Shown in pieces: positions 32,838 through 41,394 of a stretch of 52,188 nt of DNA; position 1 is the stretch's first letter; each line of letters starts with the position of its first letter. The notes under the pieces are model-generated. The model did not search any database. It was not told the origin of the DNA and worked only from the letters and a program-made list of their open reading frames with translations. Made by a program: the position numbers and the translations under genes. The stretch covers positions 1 to 52,188 of the forward strand of contig UQEO01000002.1 of the NCBI GenBank assembly GCA_900540095.1, read 5' to 3'. The DNA comes from an uncultured Collinsella sp. (GTDB lineage Bacteria > Actinomycetota > Coriobacteriia > Coriobacteriales > Coriobacteriaceae).

Positions 32838-33752
32838 ATGCAGATCAACAAGGTCGCTTTAATCGGCAAGGGCGGCGTCGGCCTGCTCTACGGCAGCATG
32901 ATTGCCAAGGCCCTCGGCAATGACGCCGTCGAATACGTCATGGATGATGCCCGTTTTGAGCGTCATGCGAACGACGCACTCACCGTCAACGGCAAGCCCT
33001 GCGATCTCACGTCCGTCCGTGCCAGCGAGGCGACGCCCGCCGATCTGGTCATCCTGACAGTCAAGACCACCGGTCTCGACCAAGCACTCAAGACTATGGA
33101 GCGCGTCGTGGGACCCAACACGCTCATCGCCTCGCTGTGCAACGGCATTACGAGCGAGCAAAAGATTGCCGAACGCTTTGGCTGGGAGCATACCGTTCTT
33201 GGTATCTGCCAGGGCATGGACGCCGTGTTTCTCAACGGCGCGCTCACCTTTACCAATGCGGGCGAAATCCGCTTTGGCGCGGCAGCGGGCACCGAGCCCG
33301 CAGCCGTCACCGCGATCGACGAGCTCTATACGCGCTGCGGCATCGCCCATACCGTCGAGGACGACATCGCCCACCGCATGTGGGCCAAACTCATGCTCAA
33401 CGACGGCATCAACCAGACCTGCATGGCCTACGGCGGGACCTACGGAAGCGCCACGGAGCCGGGCTCCGAGCAGCGTCGCTGCTTTGTTTCCGCCATGCGC
33501 GAAACGCTTGCGGTCGCCAACGCCGAGGGCGTTGAACTGACCGAGGCAGACCTGACGCAAATGGTGCACCTCATCGAGGGAATCGACCCCGCCGGTATGC
33601 CCTCGATGGCTCAAGACCGCATTGCAAGGCGCAAAACCGAGGTTGATGAGTTCGCGGGCACCATCTGCCGCCTCGCAGCCAAACACGATATCCAGGCACC
33701 GCAAAACGAGTGGCTCTATCGGCGCATCCGCGATATCGAGAAAAGCTGGTAG
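32838..33752 (+). CDS. panE: Ketopantoate reductase (PanE/ApbA) family protein
   Basis: This 304-residue protein has the NADP-binding loop ALIGKGGVGLLYG and LVILTVKTTGLDQAL. NGITSEQKIAERFG follows, as does the catalytic-Lys region WAKLMLNDGINQTCMAYGG with C-terminal Glu. PanE reduces ketopantoate to pantoate in coenzyme A synthesis, but many paralogues act on other 2-keto acids. No other pantothenate gene is near, so the symbol is provisional. The start at 32838 is preferred over ATG 32829 because GGGGAG sits at proper distance. Confidence 0.8.
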   Translation: MQINKVALIGKGGVGLLYGSMIAKALGNDAVEYVMDDARFERHANDALTVNGKPCDLTSVRASEATPADLVILTVKTTGLDQALKTMERVVGPNTLIASLCNGITSEQKIAERFGWEHTVLGICQGMDAVFLNGALTFTNAGEIRFGAAAGTEPAAVTAIDELYTRCGIAHTVEDDIAHRMWAKLMLNDGINQTCMAYGGTYGSATEPGSEQRRCFVSAMRETLAVANAEGVELTEADLTQMVHLIEGIDPAGMPSMAQDRIARRKTEVDEFAGTICRLAAKHDIQAPQNEWLYRRIRDIEKSW

Positions 33753-33789
33753 CGCCGACGCGCCGCATTCAACAGCCTTGACAGCAAAA

Positions 33790-33820
33790 CCGCCGCAAGG
33801 GAACCTTTCCCCTGCGGCGG
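33790..33820 (+). terminator. Hairpin after panE-like gene
   Basis: CCGCCGCAAGGG pairs with CCCCTGCGGCGG (stem of about 11 pairs with one mismatch) followed by CCTTCATCTT. It probably serves the convergent genes on both sides. Confidence 0.65.
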
Positions 33821-33861
33821 CCTTCATCTTCGTCTATGACCGGCGGCCGATCTCACAACAG

Positions 33862-34068
33862 TTAGCGTTGCGACCCCGGCACCTCGTCCTCATCGTCGCG
33901 GCAAAGAACCACGCCTGCGCTTCCCAGCAGCGTGGCCGCGATCAGCGCGCCGACCACGATAGGAGCAGCCCCGCATGTCCCCTGCATGCCCGCGACGAGC
34001 GCGGCCGTGGGACCAAGGCAGCCAAGCATCAACGCGACGGCGGCAACGGCAATATCTCGAACATTCAC
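33862..34068 (-). CDS. Small two-helix membrane protein
   Basis: I do not recognise this 68-residue protein. It has two hydrophobic helices (about 5-27 and 36-57), separated by a short loop containing GTCGAAP, and an acidic hydrophilic tail (CRDDEDEVPGSQR). The GTG start has TTGGAGG 10 nt upstream. Monocistronic; function unknown. Confidence 0.55.
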   Translation of the reverse strand: MNVRDIAVAAVALMLGCLGPTAALVAGMQGTCGAAPIVVGALIAATLLGSAGVVLCRDDEDEVPGSQR

Positions 34069-34254
34069 AAGACCACTTCCTCCAAGAGAAAGACCTTATT
34101 TCTCATGAACTAGTGTGCCCCGCGCCCATATGCGCGACGTACCGTCACGGTAAGGGCTCTGTTAGCTCAGGCGCATACATAGAACGGACGTCTTTACGTT
34201 GCCCTAAAGCTCGGTAAAGACACCCGTCCGCCAAATATCCGTGATGCAGAAAAA

Positions 34255-35019
34255 TTACCAACCGGTGTAGTAGTCGGTGGTTCCGGCAGCGCAGCCGGAG
34301 TCATAGACCTTGCAATCACCCTTGGAGCCCGTAAAGGTCGAGCCCTGGGCCATATCGCCCGCGGCAACAACGTAATAGCCGTCGGAATCGCGCCAGAAGC
34401 CCTCAGAATCCTGAGTCCATTCGCCCGTGCGATAGTGATAAAGCACATTGCTGCTGTAATAGGTCTCGCGGCGCCCGTTGTAGTTATTGACACCCGCAGA
34501 GCGCGTCAGGCCCGATCCGTTCGTGCAGGATGCGGCAGACGCGTAGGACGGAGTGTAACCGGCGTTGTAGTACGAAGCCTCGGCAGCCTCCGCCTCGGCG
34601 GCAGCCTCGAGCGCTTCGCGCTTGGCATCCTCAAGCGCAGTGCGCAGCTCATCGAGCTCGGTCGACTTCGCGTCGCCCTCCCCCATCGTCAACAGGCTAC
34701 CCGCACCGTCGATACAGCCCTGCAGCACAGCGCGCTCGTCATCGGTGGCATAGTCGCCATACATATTCATGATGATCTGAGCGCGCATCTCCAGGGAATC
34801 GCGCTTGGCCTCCATCGAGGCGTTCCACTCCTGCATGGAACCATAACCATCGCCGCGATAGTCAACGGGCTGTACCAGCGTCGTCTCGGACGGCGTAGAT
34901 CCAACCGTATCGGACAATGTTGCGGCGTGGGCATCAGTTGCACCGGCGCCCGCCAAAAGCGCCACGGTCAGAGCGGCGGAAAGGGCGGCGGCTTTCGGTT
35001 TTCGTGAATCGATCCTCAT
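34255..35019 (-). CDS. Secreted protein with coiled-coil and 3D-like C-terminal domain
   Basis: The product is 254 residues. A signal peptide (about 1-33) ends in TDAHA-AT. A helical region rich in Glu/Ala follows (about 75-150), with a likely coiled coil around TELDELRTALEDAKREALEAAAEAEAAEAS. The C-terminal segment DGYYVVAAGDMAQGSTFTGSKGDCKVYDSGCAAGTTDYYTGW resembles the short 3D (double-psi barrel) ending of peptidoglycan-associated secreted proteins. It contains two Cys that could form a disulphide. A cell-wall role is likely; an enzymatic role is not established. The start at 35019 has GGAGG. Confidence 0.75.
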   Translation of the reverse strand: MRIDSRKPKAAALSAALTVALLAGAGATDAHAATLSDTVGSTPSETTLVQPVDYRGDGYGSMQEWNASMEAKRDSLEMRAQIIMNMYGDYATDDERAVLQGCIDGAGSLLTMGEGDAKSTELDELRTALEDAKREALEAAAEAEAAEASYYNAGYTPSYASAASCTNGSGLTRSAGVNNYNGRRETYYSSNVLYHYRTGEWTQDSEGFWRDSDGYYVVAAGDMAQGSTFTGSKGDCKVYDSGCAAGTTDYYTGW

Positions 35020-35238
35020 GTAGCTGGAAACCTCCGTAGTGCGTTTTTGCTGCGTTTGAGCTGCGTATGATTCGATCGCGCTGCATAGTACCCCGAGCAA
35101 ATCGCGACCTGCGGTTTTACTCAAAAGGCGCACGTCAATTGCGTAAAACTCACATCCTCTCAACAGGAGTTTTCCACAACTCGAATGCATAAAGCATGTC
35201 AAAAACCCTGTTTTTGCGCCCTCTCTATGCAAAAAAGA

Positions 35239-35267
35239 CGCCTGTGCAACCATTGTTCGCACAGGCG
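35239..35267 (-). terminator. metY terminator
   Basis: A 9-bp stem CGCCTGTGC / GCACAGGCG with an 11-nt loop is followed by TCTTTTTTGC on the minus strand, about 65 bp beyond the metY stop codon. Confidence 0.85.
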
Positions 35268-35331
35268 CCTTGAGCAGGCATTTTATGCAGTTATACCTAT
35301 CGAGTCGCAAGGGGTCCTTGCACAAGTCGCC

Positions 35332-36642
35332 TTACTCGTCCAGCGCGGCGAAAGCCTGCTTCAGATCCCAAATGATATCCTCGGCGTTCTCGGTACCGAT
35401 GGAAAGACGGATCGTGGAGGACGTGATGTTCTGCTCGGCGAGCTCCTCGGCAGAGAGCTGGGAGTGCGTGGTGGTAGCCGGGTGCACGACGAGCGACTTG
35501 ACGTCGGCCACGTTGGCGAGCAGCGAGAACACCTGCAGATGATCAATGAACTTCCAGGCGGCCTCCTGGCCACCCTTAATCTCAAAGGTAAAGATCGAGG
35601 CACCGCCGTTGGGGAAATATTGCTTGTAGAGCTCATGGTCGGGGTGCTCAGGCAGGCTCGGGTGGTTCACCTTGGCAACATGGGTGTCACCGGTCAGGAA
35701 CTCAACGACCTTCTTGGTGTTCTCGACATGACGGTCAACGCGCAGCGACAGAGTCTCTGTGCCCTGGAGCAGGACCCAGGCGTTGAACGGGCTGATGCAG
35801 GCACCCTCGTCACGCAGAAGGATAGCGCGGACATAGGTTGCGAAGGCGGCGGGACCGGCAGCCTCGGCAAACGAAACGCCGTGGTAGGAGGGGTTGGGCT
35901 CAGCGATCTGGGCGTACTTACCGCTCGCCTTCCAATCGAAGTTACCGCCGTCGACGATCACACCGCCCAGCGAGGTGCCGTGGCCGCCGATGAACTTGGT
36001 TGCGGAGTGGACGACGATGTTGGCACCATGCTCCAGCGGACGGAACAGATACGGGGTGCCAAAGGTGTTGTCGACGACAACCGGCAGACCGTGCTTCTTG
36101 GCTATCTCGGAGATGGCGTCGATGTTGGGGATGTCGGAGTTGGGGTTGCCGAGCGTCTCGAGATAGATGACCGTGGTGTTGTCCTTGATGGCCCCCTCGA
36201 CCTCTTCCAGGTTATGAGCGTCGACAAACGTGGTCTCGACACCAAACTGGGAGAGCGTATGCTCCAGCAGGTTGTAGGAGCCACCGTAGATGGTCTTCTG
36301 AGCCACCACGTGGTCACCGGCCTGGGCAAGAGCCTGCAGGGTATAGGTGATGGCAGCAGCACCGGAGGCGACGGCGAGACCTGCCACGCCACCCTCGAGT
36401 GCGGCGATACGGTCCTCGAAGACGCCCTGGGTGGAGTTGGTCAGACGGCCGTAGATGTTACCGGCGTCGGCAAGACCAAAGCGGTCGGCGGCGTGCTGGG
36501 AGTTGCGGAACACATAGCTCGTGGTCTGGTAGATAGGCACGGCGCGGGAGTCGGATGCAGGATCGGCACTCTCCTGGCCAACGTGAAGCTGCAGGGTATC
36601 GAAACCAAAGGTGTGCTCGGGGTTGTTGATGAACTGGCTCAT
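35332..36642 (-). CDS. metY: O-acetylhomoserine aminocarboxypropyltransferase/cysteine synthase
   Basis: This 436-residue PLP enzyme of the Cys/Met metabolism family (length as MetY) has the PLP lysine in VHSATKFIGGHG (Lys216). Family segments TTSYVFRN, YGRLTNST and LETLGNPNSDIPNI are present. It makes homocysteine from O-acetylhomoserine and sulfide, with possible cysteine synthase activity. CAAGGAGA precedes the start. A 185-nt leader with a small Cys-containing peptide and a hairpin precedes it, and a LysR regulator is divergent. Both suggest sulfur-responsive control. Confidence 0.93.
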   Translation of the reverse strand: MSQFINNPEHTFGFDTLQLHVGQESADPASDSRAVPIYQTTSYVFRNSQHAADRFGLADAGNIYGRLTNSTQGVFEDRIAALEGGVAGLAVASGAAAITYTLQALAQAGDHVVAQKTIYGGSYNLLEHTLSQFGVETTFVDAHNLEEVEGAIKDNTTVIYLETLGNPNSDIPNIDAISEIAKKHGLPVVVDNTFGTPYLFRPLEHGANIVVHSATKFIGGHGTSLGGVIVDGGNFDWKASGKYAQIAEPNPSYHGVSFAEAAGPAAFATYVRAILLRDEGACISPFNAWVLLQGTETLSLRVDRHVENTKKVVEFLTGDTHVAKVNHPSLPEHPDHELYKQYFPNGGASIFTFEIKGGQEAAWKFIDHLQVFSLLANVADVKSLVVHPATTTHSQLSAEELAEQNITSSTIRLSIGTENAEDIIWDLKQAFAALDE

Positions 36643-36696
36643 GATGATCTCCTTGATCGAACAAAAGTAAATAAAAAGAGAGAAGTAAGTCGCTGT

Positions 36697-36728
36697 CTCC
36701 TGATCACGCCGACGGGCGCAAACAGGAG
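36697..36728 (-). promoter_or_regulatory. Attenuator-like hairpin in the metY leader
   Basis: On the minus strand CTCCTG...CAGGAG encloses a second stem GCGCC-CGTC-GGCGT. It overlaps the end of the leader peptide frame and is followed by a T-rich tract (36663-36685 on the complement, including CTTTTTATTTACTTTT). Ribosome position on the leader could decide whether it forms. Confidence 0.5.
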
Positions 36729-36757
36729 CCCGGCATTCGTCTTGGTAAGCAATTCAT
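36704..36757 (-). CDS. Putative 17-residue leader peptide of metY (MNCLPRRMPGSCLRPSA)
   Basis: A 17-codon frame has a near-perfect ribosome binding site AAAGGAGG, 7 nt before ATG. The peptide contains two cysteines (TGC as codon 3, TGT as codon 12). Its stop codon lies inside the hairpin that precedes a T-rich tract and metY. The arrangement is that of amino-acid-sensing leader peptides: ribosome stalling at Cys codons under cysteine shortage would alter folding downstream. No homologue is claimed. Confidence 0.55.
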   Translation of the reverse strand: MNCLPRRMPGSCLRPSA

Positions 36758-36825
36758 ATGCGGGCCTCCTTTCGCATCCCGGTTCTGTGGTCGGTTTAAT
36801 TACCTACCGCCTTTGTGTGTTTTGA

Positions 36826-36854
36826 ATAGTACGAGCATTGTTTCGCTCGGTCAA
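36826..36854 (-). promoter_or_regulatory. metY promoter with palindrome in spacer
   Basis: On the minus strand TTGACC, 17 nt, TACTAT. The spacer contains CGAGC-N8-GCTCG (36832-36849), a candidate binding site for the divergent LysR regulator. Transcription would start about 60 nt before the leader peptide. Confidence 0.6.
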
Positions 36855-36914
36855 TCACTTAAAAGCGCTAACCTGTTATCGGTTTTATAGATAGCAATCG
36901 AAAGGATGGCGTCG

Positions 36915-37817
36915 ATGACCCTTCAGCAGCTTCGTTTTCTGATTGCCGTGGCAGAGTCCGGCTCAATTAACGCCGCAGCTCAGCGCCTCTATACCGCTCA
37001 GTCCAACATCTCAAACGCCGTCAAAAGCCTGGAACAGGAGCTCCACCTGAAGATCTTTACGCGCTCCAGCCGCGGCGTCACGCTCACCAACGACGGCACC
37101 GAGCTTTTGGGCTATGCGCGCCAGGTCGTAGAGCAGGCCGATATGCTCGAGGCGCGCTACGAGGACGGCGGCACCCCGCAAGCCCGCCTCGCCATCTCCG
37201 CCCAGCACTACGCCTTTTCGGTCGAGGCCTTTGTCAACGTGGTCGAGCGCTGCCGCGACAGCAAGTTCGAGTTCATCATGCGCGAGACCACCACATCGCA
37301 GATCATCGATGACGTCCGTGCGTTTCGCAGCGACATCGGCATCCTCTATCTGGATGACTTTAACGCCCGCGTTCTGCAGAAGGCCTTTGCCGATGCCCGT
37401 ACAAGCTTCCATCCCCTATTCGACGCGACGGTCCACGTCTTCGTCAGCGAGCGCCACCCGCTCGCACGCCGCCCTCAGCTGTCCCTTGCCGACCTCACGC
37501 CCTATACGCGCTACAGCTTTGAGCAGGGAACCTCAAACTCCTTCTATTACGCCGAGGAACCTTTTAGCTATATCCCTTGCGACCGCAACATACGAATCTC
37601 GGACCGCGGAACACTTACTAACTTACTTATCACGTCGAACGGTTACACCCTGTCGACCGGCGTCCTCTCCAATGAAATGCAACGGGGCATGGCATCGATC
37701 CCGTTAGCAGACGCCCCAACGATGCGCGTAGGCTATATCATGCACGACGAGCGCAAGCCCTCTCCCCTCTTGCAGCAATACCTCGACGAGCTCAACCGCA
37801 TCATCCATGCCAACTAA
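36915..37817 (+). CDS. LysR-family transcriptional regulator
   Basis: The product is 300 residues. An N-terminal LysR helix-turn-helix (MTLQQLRFLIAVAESGSINAAAQRLYTAQSNISNAVKSLE region) is followed by a periplasmic-binding-like effector domain (about 90-295). The start at 36915 is preferred: GAAAGGATGG lies at proper distance, and MTLQQLRF is the typical LysR beginning. The ATG at 36906 abuts the ribosome binding site. It is divergent from metY, so it probably controls sulfur amino-acid synthesis in the manner of CysB/CysR-type regulators; the effector is unknown. Confidence 0.88.
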   Translation: MTLQQLRFLIAVAESGSINAAAQRLYTAQSNISNAVKSLEQELHLKIFTRSSRGVTLTNDGTELLGYARQVVEQADMLEARYEDGGTPQARLAISAQHYAFSVEAFVNVVERCRDSKFEFIMRETTTSQIIDDVRAFRSDIGILYLDDFNARVLQKAFADARTSFHPLFDATVHVFVSERHPLARRPQLSLADLTPYTRYSFEQGTSNSFYYAEEPFSYIPCDRNIRISDRGTLTNLLITSNGYTLSTGVLSNEMQRGMASIPLADAPTMRVGYIMHDERKPSPLLQQYLDELNRIIHAN

Positions 37818-37916
37818 CTGTCGGAAGACGGGGTAGAAATCGTAGATTGCTAGCCCCCGGCAGGCATGGCGCTACAATGGTCACTCACACGAAACGTACC
37901 CAACGAAAGGAACCAT

Positions 37917-38402
37917 GTGAAGGCCATCATCTACACCGACGGCTCGGCTCGATCAAATCCGGGACGTGGCGGCTACGGCGCCGTGCTCAAATACACCAAC
38001 CCCGCCGGCAAGACCTTCACCTCCGAGCTTTCACGCGGCTACGCCAAGACCACCAACAACCGCATGGAGCTCATGGCGGTCATCGTGGCACTCGAGGCGC
38101 TCAACCGCCCCTGCGACGTCGAAGTCCATTCCGATTCGCAGTACGTCGTCAACGCCTTCAACAAGCACTGGATTGACGGATGGAAAAAGCGCGGGTGGAA
38201 AACTGCCAACAAGCAGCCTGTCAAGAACCGCGATCTGTGGGAGCGCCTGCTCACCGCAAAGAGCAAACACAAAGTGGAGTTCATCTGGGTTAAGGGGCAT
38301 GCCGGCCACGAGCTCAATGAGCGCTGCGACGAGCTTGCCACCACGGCGGCCGACGGCAGCAACCTCGATATCGACGCCGGCTTTAACGAGAGCGACCTGT
38401 AA
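37917..38402 (+). CDS. rnhA: Ribonuclease HI
   Basis: This 161-residue RNase HI has the catalytic DEDD residues: Asp in IIYTDGSARSNPG, Glu in NNRMELMAV, Asp in VHSDSQYVV and Asp in ERCDELA. The handle region WIDGWKKRGWKTANKQPVKN and WVKGHAGHELNE are typical. It cleaves RNA in RNA-DNA hybrids. The GTG start at 37917 follows GAAAGGA. Confidence 0.95.
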   Translation: MKAIIYTDGSARSNPGRGGYGAVLKYTNPAGKTFTSELSRGYAKTTNNRMELMAVIVALEALNRPCDVEVHSDSQYVVNAFNKHWIDGWKKRGWKTANKQPVKNRDLWERLLTAKSKHKVEFIWVKGHAGHELNERCDELATTAADGSNLDIDAGFNESDL

Positions 38403-38475
38403 CGGCGTTTTCGCACGCTTTTGTGTCCTCCCGCGCTACACTCGTCCTGTAAGCCAAACAACGCAAGGGGGACAC

Positions 38476-39582
38476 ATGTTGCGTATCGCAACCATCGGCA
38501 CATCCATGATTACCGACGACTTTATCCAGGTCGTCAACGCCAACGACCAAGCCGCGTTTGTGGGCACGCTTTCACGCGACGCCAATCGCGGTACTGCCTT
38601 TACCGCCGAGCGCGGTGGTGAGCGAAACTTTACGTCACTCGATGAGCTTGCGGTAGCCGCCGACGTCGACGCCGTCTATATCGGCAGCCCTAACGCACTT
38701 CACTACGAGCAGGCCCTTGCCTGCATCGCCGGTGGCAAGCACGTCATCGTCGAGAAACCCTTCTGCGCCACCGAAGCGCAGGCGCTGGAAGTCTTCCGCG
38801 CTGCCGAGGCAGCAGGTGTCGTGGCCCTCGAGGCCATGCGCCCCCTCCACGATCCCGCCTTCCACGCCATCGAGGACGCCCTGGGCGAGATCGCCCCCAT
38901 CCGCCGCGCCTCATTGCGCTTTGGCAAGTATTCCTCGCGCTACAACGAGATTCTCGCGGGACGCGCCACCAATATCTTCGACTGCAATATGGCATCGGGT
39001 TCCCTCATGGATATTGGCGTCTACACCGTCGAGCCCATGGTCGAGATTTTCGGCATGCCCTCCGGCCTTACGAGCATGGCTACTCTGCTCGACCCCGCCA
39101 CGCGACAGCTCACGCACGGCCCCATCGATGGCTGCGGTTCCATCCTCGCCAGCTACGGCGGTGGCCGTATCTCCGTCGAGCTCGCGCACTCCAAAATTAC
39201 GAATGACCTGCTGCCCTCGCAGATCGAAGGCGAGCACGGCACTATCCAGATCGACCATCTGTCCACGCCCCGCAACGTCCGCATCGACTATCGCGGCGAC
39301 GTCGTACGCGGCTCGGCGACCGAGGCACCGCGCGAACAGGGCGACAACGGCCGCGTGCTCGACCTGCCCAAATCGAGCAACACCATGGAATACGAACTCG
39401 CAGACTTTATCACCGCCATCGGCGGCATCGATAACGTTAAGGAAGAGATTTGGGAGACCCCGGCGGGACGCCACGAGCTCGGCCACTACCGCGATGTCAC
39501 GCTCGTCTCACTGCGCATCATGGATGCCGTGCGCCAGCAGGCCGGCATTACCTTCCCGGCCGACGCAGGCAAGCAGGCATAG
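38476..39582 (+). CDS. Gfo/Idh/MocA-family oxidoreductase
   Basis: This 368-residue NAD(P)-dependent oxidoreductase has an N-terminal Rossmann domain (IATIGTSMITDDFI; the loop lacks the third Gly). The YIGSPNALHYEQAL loop and the VEKPFCA (EKP) motif follow, then the beta-sheet domain (GSLMDIGVYTVEPMVEIFG). Substrate unknown. AAGGGGG precedes the start. Only 2 nt separate it from the acylphosphatase gene. It is not closely similar to the other family member at 30057. Confidence 0.87.
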   Translation: MLRIATIGTSMITDDFIQVVNANDQAAFVGTLSRDANRGTAFTAERGGERNFTSLDELAVAADVDAVYIGSPNALHYEQALACIAGGKHVIVEKPFCATEAQALEVFRAAEAAGVVALEAMRPLHDPAFHAIEDALGEIAPIRRASLRFGKYSSRYNEILAGRATNIFDCNMASGSLMDIGVYTVEPMVEIFGMPSGLTSMATLLDPATRQLTHGPIDGCGSILASYGGGRISVELAHSKITNDLLPSQIEGEHGTIQIDHLSTPRNVRIDYRGDVVRGSATEAPREQGDNGRVLDLPKSSNTMEYELADFITAIGGIDNVKEEIWETPAGRHELGHYRDVTLVSLRIMDAVRQQAGITFPADAGKQA

Positions 39583-39584
39583 CG

Positions 39585-39995
39585 ATGGGCCTCTTCGATA
39601 CGTTCTTCTCCAGCGTCACCGGCGGCAGTCGAGAGCCTCAAAAACCATCAAACGTCGAGCTCGAGCTGCGCCGCAGGCTTGCTGTGCTCGCAAGCGACGA
39701 GGCCACTCAAGACACTCCCCTGCGTTATTTCCTGCGCTGGGAGGGGCAAGTCCAAGGCGTTGGTTTTCGCTTCACCAACACCAACCTCGCACAGGCACGC
39801 GCACTCACCGGCTGGGTGAGTAACAAGGAAGACGGGTCAGTCGAGATGGAGATACAGGGAGCTCCGGCAAACATCCTATCTCATCTCGAGGCGCTTCATG
39901 CCTCCTATGAGCGCATGGGGACGCGTTTTCGCCTCATAGACGCTCAGGTCCGAGCCCCACTTGCCAATGAAGACGGTTTCACTCCTCATTATTAG
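39585..39995 (+). CDS. Acylphosphatase-domain protein
   Basis: The product is 136 residues. The C-terminal about 90 residues form an acylphosphatase domain: RWEGQVQGVGFRFTNTNLA has the phosphate-binding Arg, and LTGWVSNKEDGSVEMEIQG has the catalytic Asn. An N-terminal extension of about 45 residues is unusual for the family. It hydrolyses carboxyl-phosphate bonds, perhaps acetyl or carbamoyl phosphate. The gene is coupled to the preceding oxidoreductase. Confidence 0.88.
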   Translation: MGLFDTFFSSVTGGSREPQKPSNVELELRRRLAVLASDEATQDTPLRYFLRWEGQVQGVGFRFTNTNLAQARALTGWVSNKEDGSVEMEIQGAPANILSHLEALHASYERMGTRFRLIDAQVRAPLANEDGFTPHY

Positions 39996-40056
39996 TATTG
40001 TGTGCTAAATACGGTATCATTTACCTACGACCGTTAATAGAAAAGAGGCGAGGCGC

Positions 40057-40437
40057 ATGGCGGTGCAAAGAAGGAATACCAGGCAGCGAAAGCTGGTTCT
40101 TGACGCCGTGCGCCAAAGCTATAACCATCCCACCGCCGACGAAATCTACAACGTCGTGCGCGCGCAGGATGACAAAATCAGCCGCGGTACGGTCTACCGC
40201 AACCTCAATCTCTTGGCCGACGCCGGCGAGATTCTCTCCATCAAGACGCCGGGCGGAAGTCGTTTCGATCGCACCATCGAGCCGCACGCACATATCATCT
40301 GCACCTCGTGCAGCCGCGTCATCGACGTGCCGCTCCCCTTCGATGCCCAGCTCGACGCCAGGGCATCCGAACAAATCGGATGGAGCGTCAGCTCGCACTA
40401 CACCATCTTTGAGGGACTCTGCCCCGACTGCCGGTAG
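40057..40437 (+). CDS. PerR-like Fur-family repressor
   Basis: This 126-residue Fur-family protein has winged helix RNTRQRKLVLDAV and SRGTVYRNLNLLADAGEI. Structural zinc cysteines are Cys82/85 and Cys122/125. The regulatory ligands correspond to PerR (His24, Asp71, His77, His79, Asp90; Asp at the last position rather than Fur's Glu). This supports peroxide sensing by Fe-catalysed His oxidation. An imperfect palindrome ATTAG...CTAAAT (about 39993-40012) upstream could be its own operator. No target gene is adjacent. Confidence 0.82.
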   Translation: MAVQRRNTRQRKLVLDAVRQSYNHPTADEIYNVVRAQDDKISRGTVYRNLNLLADAGEILSIKTPGGSRFDRTIEPHAHIICTSCSRVIDVPLPFDAQLDARASEQIGWSVSSHYTIFEGLCPDCR

Positions 40438-40442
40438 CCTTT

Positions 40443-40507
40443 GGGGCATGCCTGCAAATCTACTTTCCCATCCGTTACAGCAAACAGTACATTTCTAGGC
40501 ATGTCCC
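40443..40507. repeat. Inverted repeat between convergent genes
   Basis: GGGGCATGCCT (40443-40453) pairs with AGGCATGTCCC (40497-40507), 11 pairs with one G-U, around a 43-nt loop. It occupies nearly the whole spacer between the PerR-like gene and the HAD gene and could be a bidirectional transcript-end structure. Confidence 0.45.
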
Positions 40508-40513
40508 GAAAAC

Positions 40514-41311
40514 CTACTCGGCGAGCAGGCGGCGCAGTTCTTCTTCGACCGTGTGCACGTAACGGACGCGATCGTTGATACCGCGCATGGTGGGGTTGCA
40601 GCTCTCCATCAGATAGGGATGGCCCACGACGTTGAGCATGTCGCGATCGTTCTCATTGTCGCCAAATGCCATCATCTCATCGGGCGAAATCCCCAGGACA
40701 CGACCGTAATCGACAAGCGCGGAGCCCTTGCCCGAACCGAAACCGATAAGGTCCGTCCATGCGGTTCCTGACGTCATCACATCGACACGGTCGCCAAAGA
40801 GGCGCTCGAAATACTCCCGGGCCGCCGGATAATCCACCTCGGGCGTCTGGAAGCCAATCTTAATGACATCCTCGTCGATGTCCTCGGGACGGTCGACCAC
40901 CGCCACATCGCAGTGGACCACATAGCGCAAATGGTCGACGAACGCATCGTTGCCGCTCATGGTGTAGATGTGCCCCTCACACGAAAGGGTCATGTCGGTA
41001 TGGGGATACGCAACCACGGTATTCGCGATAACCATAGCAAGGCTACGCTCCATGGAACGCTTGACGACGGCACGCCCCTCGCTCATCACCAGGGTTCCGT
41101 TTTCGCATACATAGGCGAGCTCATCGGCCACCGGGGCAAACAGGTAGCGCAAGCTCGCATATTGACGGCCACTCGCCGGCATAAACACGATACCACGACG
41201 ATGCAGCTCATCGATAAGCTCAAAGGCCTCGGAACGCAGCTCGCGCTCCCCCGGATGCAGCAACGTGCCGTCCAAATCGCATGCAATCAGTTTGATTCCC
41301 TCAAGACCCAT
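40514..41311 (-). CDS. Cof-type HAD-IIB phosphatase
   Basis: This 265-residue protein has LIACDLDGTLLHPGE (motif I), MPASGRQYASL (motif II), and FGSGKGSAL with MMAFGDNENDRDML (motifs III/IV). A C2 cap lies between about residues 85 and 190. Broad-specificity sugar-phosphate or cofactor phosphatase; substrate unknown. The start at 41311 is preferred because GGGGGAAG precedes it. Confidence 0.86.
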   Translation of the reverse strand: MGLEGIKLIACDLDGTLLHPGERELRSEAFELIDELHRRGIVFMPASGRQYASLRYLFAPVADELAYVCENGTLVMSEGRAVVKRSMERSLAMVIANTVVAYPHTDMTLSCEGHIYTMSGNDAFVDHLRYVVHCDVAVVDRPEDIDEDVIKIGFQTPEVDYPAAREYFERLFGDRVDVMTSGTAWTDLIGFGSGKGSALVDYGRVLGISPDEMMAFGDNENDRDMLNVVGHPYLMESCNPTMRGINDRVRYVHTVEEELRRLLAE

Positions 41312-41394
41312 ATGCTTCCCCCAAAGCCTCATATCAACAGCAAGACGGACCTTGATCGGTCGCCCCTCAAAGCCCGTCTTGCGCATACGCGCGC

